Source of the DNA: Acrasis kona | Lineage: Eukaryota > Heterolobosea > Eutetramitea > Acrasida > Acrasidae | Direction of reading: 5' to 3' | Length of the DNA stretch: 24,462 nt | Assembly (NCBI GenBank): GCA_026419775.2 | Contig: JAOPGA020001567.1 | Span: 1-24,462 of the forward strand | In this document: piece by piece, positions 18,703-24,462 of the stretch | How positions within the stretch are numbered: position 1 is the stretch's first letter | How the letters are laid out: each line of letters opens with the position of its first letter | The notes under the pieces: model-generated | What the model was told of the DNA's origin: nothing | The model's database searches: none | What the model saw: the letters and a program-made list of their open reading frames with translations, nothing else | Made by a program: the position numbers and the translations under genes

Positions 18703-21564
18703 ATGATGAAACGAACCCTTTTGACAAGGACTGTTGGCATTTCGACTTCGATTAGAAGAGCACTTCGTACATCACTTATCAAACCAGATTTTAAGAATGT
18801 GCAGTACCATACCAAGACCTCAAGCCTTTATGAAACGAAGCCACCGAGTAATGTTTTTGTACTTTGACAACTAATAACGAGATACAGTGCTTAAGGAGGC
18901 CAACACTGAAGGGTTACAGGAAGTGCAGAGGAAGCCAGGTAAGAATCCAGAAGCATTCAAACTGAAGAACTGGACAAAAAACAATTAGCTGCAGATGTTG
19001 ATGTTTTCACTGAGGATAGCAAAATTAGTCCCGATCCTAACGAATTGAGTGAGAGCAATTCTACGGACCACGGAGTCTTTTCCGAAGATGTTTTAACCGT
19101 AATCAAGAGCGATCCTGCCAAAGCCGCTCATGGTAACAAACTCATTTTCACACGTAACTAATACATTGTCAGTTGGTCCGTATGATGAGGACACGCTTGT
19201 GGAAAAGATTGTCAAGGCCAATTTCCCCGATGGAGAGGAAAGAGATGAGGATTTGTTGTTATTGAAGAAGAACAGAGTCCGCACCCTCAAACAATGGCAA
19301 TCACTCAGCGCCAATGACAAGAAGGACATGGGTACCCCAAAAATGTTAGAAAAGGTCCTCGACGCCGCAGCAGGTAAGTACGACATTAACAAGTTTTTAA
19401 TACTTTAAAGCCGACACACAGTTAATGTTCGGTAAAGTAGATGCCGCACTTAATTTTTTCGAAAGCAACATCGGAAAGAAAGAGCAATCCGTAAGGACAC
19501 ATTGCTGACAAGACTAAACTTTTAGTTGGTGACTTCATTTGGTTACAAATTCCCATTGATTAACAGATCGGACTCGATTAAAAGAATGTTGATGATCACG
19601 TGTGAAACGATCACCGCGCTGACCAACCAAACGGTGACTGCAGACAAACAACTACCCCTGATGCACGCGTCTGCTGGTCCTGGAACTGGAAAAAGCAGAC
19701 TCTTACAGGATGCCATACCACAAATGATCGAAATGTGCGAAGCAGATGCCTCAGCAAACCCAGATACGCTTAACTATTTGAAGGGATGCGTTCAAGTCCT
19801 AACATCGTTTGGAAATGGGAATGATTTGAAGCCTGACGAAGTGCTAGACCAAACATCTCTAAGTATTAGAATGCTGTACAAGTACTTCAAAGTATCGGCT
19901 AACCTCCCCCATTTTAGAGAAAATGTGATCAAGGCATTTGGCACTTTACCAACTGTAGATCAGGCCGTCACGATCACAGCATCGCATCACCGCAAGATGA
20001 ACAAGATGGATGACAACAACACCATCCTGATGTACTTGGCTATTGACGAGTACAACAAATTAGGAGAAGATTTAAATAAAGTATTCATGAGCGTGTCTGG
20101 TTACTTGAGTCCGCACAATGGCGTGATCGTATTGCCAGTATTTGGTGGCACCAGCATCAAAAACATGGACAAGACACTTTCCAGGTCCACGCGTAAGGGA
20201 TATCAATTGATGGGATCGATGTTTTCGGTCAATGATTTGTATCGTCTCACGCAGAAGCTTTGCGAGATGGATCGTTACAAGTTCCTCCACGGATGGGATC
20301 AATCGCGCAAGTTTTTGCAACTAGTCCAAAAAGCCACCCTTCCTCGCGTGTATGAAATTCTTATACAGGGTGTAGAAGCAAACATTGATAAAGGGAACCT
20401 GATTGATTGCCTCAACAATCCCAAAAAGCTAGCAGACATTTCCAACAAAACAGACAAAGAATACTCCCAGAGAACGAACATCCCGGATGCCTTGTTACCT
20501 CTGCTCAAGGAAGCGGTGATTGCATGCTTTCTCGACGACGAGCTGACTCTAGATCAAAAATACAGATTTGACGCTCTTGTTGAATTGGGAATTGCGCAGA
20601 TAAGTGATCGCGATCGGTTGGTCACGCCGGGTCCTCTCTTGTCCCTTTCACTTCAACATTTCACGCTCGAGGGGGAACAGTGGGCCAAAGATATGGAACA
20701 ACTGTTAAACATGAAAGTGGAAAAAGGAGAGCAATTGGAGGAATACCACCTCAAGTACTTGGTGCTCGCCAACAATCTCAGATGCGAACAGGGATTGAAA
20801 GAGCAGGCTCTCATCGATGTTTTCCGTGGATGTAAAACCATCATGAACAAGGACGTTACGATCAAGCTCGAAACCATGAGTTACATTCAACAATCGAACC
20901 AAACAAGAACTAAGTCTGGACAAGCACAACGGATGGAGGACAACGGGGTTGTTGTTCAGCCAATGAACAAGATGATACGTAACGGTTCAGGGGCTAGCGC
21001 AGCAGGTGGGCATGGATTTTACAACACAAAATCGGATCCTCTTATCGTTTATATCCAACATAAACTTCGAGAATCGGATGCCAAGAGTAAAGATTTAAGA
21101 TTAGCGAGTCGCAAAGACGTCGATCATGAAAAGGTGAAAGCATTGGAAGGACTCGACATTAAGATGGTGTTGGGAGACAATGTAAATTGCCGTAGTGTGT
21201 TTGTGTATTTCTCGCTACATCGGCCAAAAGATGATTTTGAGCCAAAAAGCGACGAGTTGTTGTTCAGTCGATCAGAGTTTAAAGAACATTTTGGACGTAC
21301 GATCAGCGAAATGTTCGAGTGGCACTATAGTAAGTAGTCGAGTTGTTTTTTTTTAATAACATCACAGCCACTTCCAGTGAGGTTTTTGTCAACACGGACA
21401 GTGAGGCGATGGTCATGAATATTGTTGGTAGTCAGAATATTAAGGACAAGATTATAAAAAAGAGGCAAGAGAGAGCTTTTGATAGCATGAAAGACTTTGC
21501 AGAGAGGATGAACTTGAGTGGCGAAGAATTAAGGGGATTCAAAGTGTCTGTTCTAGATGAATGA
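18703..21564 (+). CDS. Crinkler/RHS-type P-loop NTPase-nuclease with mitochondrial-presequence-like N-terminus
   Basis: Exons 18703-18847, 18888-18938, 18968-19132, 19173-19373, 19411-19490, 19526-21329, 21368-21564; about 880 aa. Seen: residues 1-48 are rich in Arg, Ser and Thr with no acidic residue until position 29 (MMKRTLLTRTVGISTSIRRA), as in mitochondrial presequences; a linker; a helical segment (121-187, PYDEDTLVEKIVKANF...); Walker A GPGTGKS at 265-271; Walker B LMYLAIDEYNKL (Asp388, Glu389); and near the C-terminus D718-PLIVYIQHK (Gln725, Lys727), a strand ending in QxK as in restriction-endonuclease-fold nucleases. Known: an NTPase followed by a REase-fold domain is the core of the Crinkler/RHS families of oomycetes, fungi and trypanosomes. 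Inferred: an ATP-dependent DNA-acting protein, perhaps mitochondrial. Oddity: intron 2 would be only 29 nt (18939-18967); reading through with one extra A near 18952 is equally coherent (NPES-IQTEELDKK). Confidence 0.75.
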
Positions 21565-21655
21565 TATCCTTATTGCAAATACTCAGTATTGGTATAATAC
21601 TCAGCTCTTTCTTTCACTTAAAATACAAAAGCTATTTATATATCAACGCTGCTTT

Positions 21656-21790
21656 TTATTTGCGTGTGAGGGTTTTCTCCACTCGATGTTAATTTCCACT
21701 GTTCTTACAATTGTCCGTAAGTTCAATTTTCCTCAATCAAGTGACTTTTCTCCGCTAGCAGTAACTTTTTCCACTAACTTTGGTGGACAT
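21656..21790 (-). pseudogene. Small divergent gene, about 45 codons, frame broken at A-runs
   Basis: ATG at 21790 lies in the left arm of the inverted repeat. The direct frame stops after MSTKVSGKSYC. If one A is added at each of three sense-strand A-runs (T-runs at 21766-21770, 21727-21730 and near 21670 on the plus strand), the reading continues as KKLLLAEKSHLIEE, LNLRTIVRTVEINIEWR, TLTRK and then stops at 21656-21658 inside AATAAA, the same ending as intact neighbours. The product would be small, basic and helical, of unknown function. The chain rests on my choosing the shifts, so confidence is low. Confidence 0.28.
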
Positions 21791-22381
21791 GTCACAGTGA
21801 CTAGGGCTTCGTAACAAATACAAATTCACAAACAATACAAATATACAAGCACAAATATTCCTTGAAATCTTCATTGAAATTTGCTTGTGCTCCAAATAAT
21901 TATGAACATTATCAATCCACATACAGCACAAAGACAGGACTTGTATTCAATTACATTTCACCTCAATCATCGAATTGTTTAACGAAAAATGTTGGAATTT
22001 AAGGAAAATGCTGAATTAAATCAATAAGGTAAGGTAATACTTCGGGATATGAAGAATTTCCACGTTAAAAGCCCAACGTCAAATAAAGATTTCCTCCTAA
22101 AATGTTTTTTAATTTTAATGTACATTAATAAATTTACCATCGCTGTTTTGCGAATACTGTGATTTTATAGAATCATCATATTCATACTTGTTCTTCAGAT
22201 TATCAATGATATCATTCCAGACTGTTATGCGAATATTGAACATTTGTTCGTGAAAGTTCAACAAAACAATCCAATACAAATAATTGTAACAGAAATGTTC
22301 GTATTTGTATTTTATTTGTGTAATTACTCGTGTGGTCATTCGTATATTTGTTACGAAGCCCTAGAAGCCCTAGACATGTCC
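21785..22381. repeat. Inverted repeat carrying the leaders and start codons of two divergent small genes
   Basis: Left arm: GGACATGTC (21785-21793), 7-base gap, then a perfect 20-mer at 21801-21820 beginning CTAGGGCTTCG. Right arm: the exact reverse complement of the 20-mer at 22345-22364, 8-base gap, then GACATGTCC (22373-22381). Both GACATGTC elements contain an ATG (21790 minus, 22376 plus) followed by TCC-A-x-x-AAA. The right arm also duplicates the decamer GAAGCCCTAG in tandem. The palindromic CTAG at the arm ends could be a target-site duplication of a small inverted-repeat element, or the repeat may be a duplicated promoter/leader. Confidence 0.75.
22115..22339 (-). CDS. Hypothetical ORF in the loop of the inverted repeat
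   Basis: Seen: ATG at 22339, five bases inside the right arm, 74 codons (MTTRVITQIKYKYEHF ... NSDGKFINVH). The stop at 22115-22117 lies within ATTAAA (CAT-TAA-AAT), the same configuration as asparagine synthetase. Composition is rich in Asn, Tyr and Ile, which AT-rich noncoding DNA can also give, so this may be chance. No domain recognised. The remaining loop sequence (about 21821-22114) contains only a short frame at 21902-22027 interrupted by an in-frame TAA at 21980. Confidence 0.3.
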   Translation of the reverse strand: MTTRVITQIKYKYEHFCYNYLYWIVLLNFHEQMFNIRITVWNDIIDNLKNKYEYDDSIKSQYSQNSDGKFINVH

Positions 22382-22576
22382 ATTAAAGACAAGGTCAACA
22401 AGGCGAAGTCTGATCTACAGGACAACGAGTCCAAACTGAGCAAGGAGCTCAACGCCCTTATAATTTTGGTTGTCCGCTTGCTCCTAGGAGCAATGACTTC
22501 ATTAGGAAAAGTATCATCATTTTTAAAACTGAGCATGTCACTCGATAGAGCTCGATTTATCATAGAAACACAATAA
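22376..22576 (+). CDS. Small gene, 66 codons, helical N-terminus and hydrophobic middle
   Basis: ATG at 22376 is in the right arm of the inverted repeat, directly after the shared leader. Seen: MSIKDKVNKAKSDLQ and NESKLSKELNA form a charged amphipathic helix with C/G-ending codons unlike the surrounding AT-rich DNA, then ALIILVVRLLLGAM is hydrophobic, ending FIIETQ. The TAA (22574-22576) is inside AATAAA, followed by a T-rich stretch, a good polyadenylation context. The second half could belong to another frame, and short introns are possible. No family recognised. Confidence 0.42.
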   Translation: MSIKDKVNKAKSDLQDNESKLSKELNALIILVVRLLLGAMTSLGKVSSFLKLSMSLDRARFIIETQ

Positions 22577-22577
22577 A
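22572..22577 (+). terminator. Polyadenylation signal overlapping the stop of the small gene
   Basis: CAA-TAA-AAC, followed by GTTTTTTTG about 4 bases downstream, a typical T/GT-rich downstream element. Confidence 0.5.
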
Positions 22578-22651
22578 ACACGTTTTTTTGAGTAGGGACC
22601 ACCTAACTAACGTTGTTGTATTCAAAATCTATTTATAAATTGTTATTAATA

Positions 22652-22810
22652 ATGTCTTTAGAGCATGGTTCAGTGATGTGCGTTTGCGGTGTAATATGCC
22701 CCATTTTCGCATGTTACGGATGTGATAAGCATAAACGAAAACGCGATAAACTCCCCACCAAATCTTGTTTTGCCGACGCCAAATATTTGTTTACTGGGAA
22801 GGAAGAATGA
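22652..22810 (+). CDS. Hypothetical 52-aa Cys-rich protein
   Basis: ATG at 22652 after an AT-rich TTTATAAAT stretch. Seen: MSLEHGSVMCVCGVICPIF then ACYGCDKHKRKRDK and a polar tail ending FTGKEE. Five cysteines lie in the hydrophobic start (C10, C12, C16, C21, C24), with a basic cluster after; it could be a small palmitoylated or metal-binding membrane-associated protein. Its last 20 bases overlap the end of the minus-strand gene that stops at 22791, so one of the two may not be real. No polyadenylation signal is close by. Confidence 0.35.
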   Translation: MSLEHGSVMCVCGVICPIFACYGCDKHKRKRDKLPTKSCFADAKYLFTGKEE

Positions 22811-23852
22811 CACTTCGAATTAAATTCTTAGAAGGGTTGTAGGATTCTAAATATTGTTCGGAAACTTCATAATTTCGAAGCCAGGCGTCTAATAACTCTA
22901 AAACGGAGTCATCGTTTAGTGCAATGTATGGGAGTTCCATCTTGAATTGTTTTTCTCAATTGGAAGTCAACTGACAAATCTGTCTTGGACAACGAAATGA
23001 AAGGTGTCAACTACATTAGTCACAGCAATCAACACATGATGGGGAGGAATTAAGCAATTTTGACGACTAGTGGTGTTTGAGGATCAATCACATAAATACT
23101 CGAGTATGAATCTTTTAACACATTGCAAATAATAAAAGATTGTTCTGGTCACTTCCATCTTACTTTAGTGCTCAGACCGAACTCTTTACATTTCTACGTT
23201 TTGAACCTGACTGCCAGCTACATTAACAAATCTCGCTTTCTGGAACGGTATCGAATGAATTTTCAGAACAATTAGTCGTCGTTTAGCTTTGCAGAGTCAC
23301 CCAAACCATGATACTGCTGAGTATCATTTTGAGCTATAGGTTCTGTTTCAGGTAGCTCGACTTTGAGTCAAGATGTCGTTGTTATGTATGTAAATCATGG
23401 AAGATGACCGTTCTCTCTTCAGTATTTTCTATAAAGTGCCCTGAACTCTCCAAATGTATTCGTGATTTGTTGTGATTGATTTTGGTTGTCTATGATAATC
23501 AGAGGTATCGTTATAAAAATCATTTCTACTGTGATATTTAAACGACCTGCAGGAGTTATTACTTCAATATCCATCTTCTCAATGTCCAACACATTATCGA
23601 TATATACAGGTGTCTTCTTTTGAGGTCTGTGTATTGAAAATCTAGGGGCAATTGTCACCGGTAGAAAAATCTGGTTGTTTCTGATATCCCGATCAAATGT
23701 TTGGAACACGATTGGATAATGTAATTCTTCAGGATCTCTCCCACTACAAATCCTAGTGTAATCATGAGGCCCTTCGTGTATTATTTAACAATTCTGTCTT
23801 GAAAGTGGGTATAACATTTCCTTGATTTTGGTGTCTTGGGTTTTAACGGCAT
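22791..23852 (-). pseudogene. Long minus-strand gene readable only across A-run frame breaks, family not recognised
   Basis: Seen: ATG at 23852 opens MPLKPKTPKSRKCYTHFQ and runs to GTT-AAA-TAA at 23784. One added A continues it as IIHEGPHDYTRICS..., through FLPVTIAPRFSIHRPQ and MDIEVITPAGRLNITVEM to a stop at 23421, where one added A (TTTT at 23425-23428, plus strand) continues it as ILKRERSSSMIYIHN. Similar junctions follow near 23363, 23283 and 23058-23061 (RRLIVLKIHSIPFQK; SSIYVIDPQTPLVV; CLIPPHHVLIAVTNVVD). A 35-nt intron at 22975-22941 then leads to a clean terminal exon, 22940-22791 (MELPYIALNDDSVLELLD ... RSVILPSQ). FLPxTIAPRF resembles the end of VIT domains, but the rest does not confirm it. 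The junctions at about 23190 and 23150 are unclear. Unknown function; divergent from TAF2 by 14 bp. Confidence 0.45.
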
Positions 23853-23866
23853 TTTGTCTTTGTAAA

Positions 23867-24462
23867 ATGGAAAAGAAGTGTTCAAGGTCCTCCATCAGAT
23901 ATTATGTTTGGATGTAGATCTTGAGCACATTATCTCTGGCTATACCGACATAAAATACCATCTAGTGGCAAGCATGATACCTTATCGATACAGACAACAC
24001 AATGCCGTACTGCGCGAAATTTTAACGAGTTTATAACAAAATAATAGGAATATCGGATGTATCGATAAAAGGGCTTGAAGACAACCCACAATCAATTGTC
24101 GCGCACGAAACTAATCCAAAATTAATGGTGGTGAACATGAACATAATTTGCAGGATGCTGTTAGGGAGCAAAAAGAAGAATGCAATATTGATGAAAAAGG
24201 ACATTTAACTATATCTTTCAGAGATCCCGTTCCAAAGGGTAAGCTAAAAATGACAAACCCAGCATTAACGAACTTTAACAGATACACAGTTCGTGGTTCG
24301 TCTATTTTATAGTCTTGTGGAACCAAGGGCTGGTGCATTCTTTGTCAATTCAAAAGCCAAAGACGTACTTCCCCGTAAGTTAAGTCCAATATTGACCTCT
24401 CATTTCGGTTAGATTTTTATACACACAATCAATATACATCACCACACCTGTGGTTTCCAACC
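23867..24462 (+). CDS. TAF2: TFIID subunit TAF2, N-terminal part, cut by the right edge and by three A-run frame breaks
   Basis: TAF2 is the M1-aminopeptidase-like TFIID subunit that contacts core promoters. Seen in order: VFKVLHQILCLDVDLE and ISGYTDIK (from 23878), IPSSGKHDTLSIQTTQC, RISDVSIKGLEDNP, GHLTISFRDPVPK, QFVVRLFYSLVEPRAGAFFV, and YTHNQYTSPHLWFPT at the edge. These follow the family pattern 'HQ.L.L.VDLE ... I.GYTEL.I.P...L..I.L...QCRI..V.V ... G.L.I...........VRI.YSL..P..G..FV ... YTS....WFP'. Introns: 24007-24047 (41 nt), 24239-24281 (43 nt), 24375-24412 (38 nt), each confirmed by frame. At three AAAA runs (23871-23874, 23952-23955, 24118-24121) the frame is kept only if one more A is read. 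Likely start ATG 23867. It could be a real gene with miscalled bases, a pseudogene, or one needing slippage. No active-site region is in the window. Confidence 0.72.

Noticed and set aside
21557-21814. 85-codon plus-strand open frame after the NTPase gene
   Set aside because: Begins inside the NTPase stop region, low-complexity translation, and the minus strand gives a better reading in the same place.
21801-22364. A complete DNA transposon between the inverted arms
   Set aside because: No transposase-like frame inside, no convincing flanking duplication beyond palindromic CTAG; kept only as a repeat with that option noted.
23149-23220. Possible tRNA (GGTTCAAAACG resembling a B-box on the minus strand)
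   Set aside because: No acceptor stem, anticodon stem or proper A-box at the right distance.
23802-23904. Minus-strand frame starting at a MEDLEHFF methionine
   Set aside because: Antisense to the first TAF2 exon, whose LHQ-x-L-x-LDVDLE pattern is diagnostic; the MPLKPK start at 23852 was preferred for the minus gene.
24111-24338. 75-codon minus-strand open frame
   Set aside because: Antisense to TAF2 exons and spans two of its introns.
1-24462. CRISPR array, bacterial operon, phage or plasmid features
   Set aside because: Spliceosomal introns and AATAAA signals show nuclear eukaryotic DNA; no regular spaced repeats were seen.

Overview
The window is nuclear DNA from a compact protist genome. 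Genes are eukaryotic: very short GT-AG introns (mostly 35-46 nt) with CTAAC/TTAAC/CTAAT-like branch sites, AATAAA polyadenylation signals lying on or a few bases from stop codons, short intergenic gaps, and all three standard stops in use. The gene mix (NHL-repeat surface protein, multi-pass receptor kinase of TKL type, TMCO4-type hydrolase, fascin-like beta-trefoil, CRY-DASH, Crinkler/RHS-type NTPase-nuclease) suggests a free-living amoeboflagellate or amoeba. A heterolobosean (Acrasis/Naegleria-like) is my best guess; this is inference from gene style, not a search.

Layout. 1-1308 (-): secreted NHL-repeat protein, with a frame break near its window-edge end. About 1899-2553 (-): a disrupted coding region. 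2652-4767 (+): asparagine synthetase, 4 exons. 4787-6523 (-): TMCO4/DUF726 hydrolase. 6680-7702 (+): homocysteine S-methyltransferase. 7719-8504 (-): type I membrane protein. 8664-9059 (+): secreted Cys-rich protein with three CX3C hairpins. 9124-9977 (+): short-chain dehydrogenase, 5 exons. Then a four-gene minus-strand run read from right to left: CRY-DASH (17072-15513), malic enzyme (15475-13704), fascin/MIR protein (13610-12531) and membrane-anchored TKL kinase (12180-10157). A 7TM protein (18434-17295, -) lies upstream of that run. 18703-21564 (+): a seven-exon (or six, see entry) NTPase-nuclease of Crinkler/RHS type with a mitochondrial-presequence-like N-terminus.

The right 2.9 kb (21.6-24.46 kb) differs. 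It holds an inverted repeat whose two arms each carry the same leader and ATG of two divergent small genes, a long minus-strand gene (about 23852-22791) and the start of a TAF2 (TFIID subunit) gene (23867 to the edge). In several of these the protein is readable, but the frame is broken repeatedly at A-runs of the sense strand, usually at AAA lysine codons. Three such breaks can be placed with confidence in TAF2 because the family pattern continues across them. The same style of break recurs in the 1.9-2.5 kb region. Explanations are homopolymer miscalls, recent pseudogenes, or transcript-level A insertion/slippage; DNA alone cannot choose.

There is no operon-like pathway: amino-acid (Asn, Met) and malate metabolism genes sit next to signalling, DNA-repair/photoreceptor and surface-protein genes. 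The common theme is compaction: convergent stops 17-20 bp apart, divergent starts as close as about 14 bp, tandem genes 37-95 bp apart, and stop codons embedded in the polyadenylation signal.
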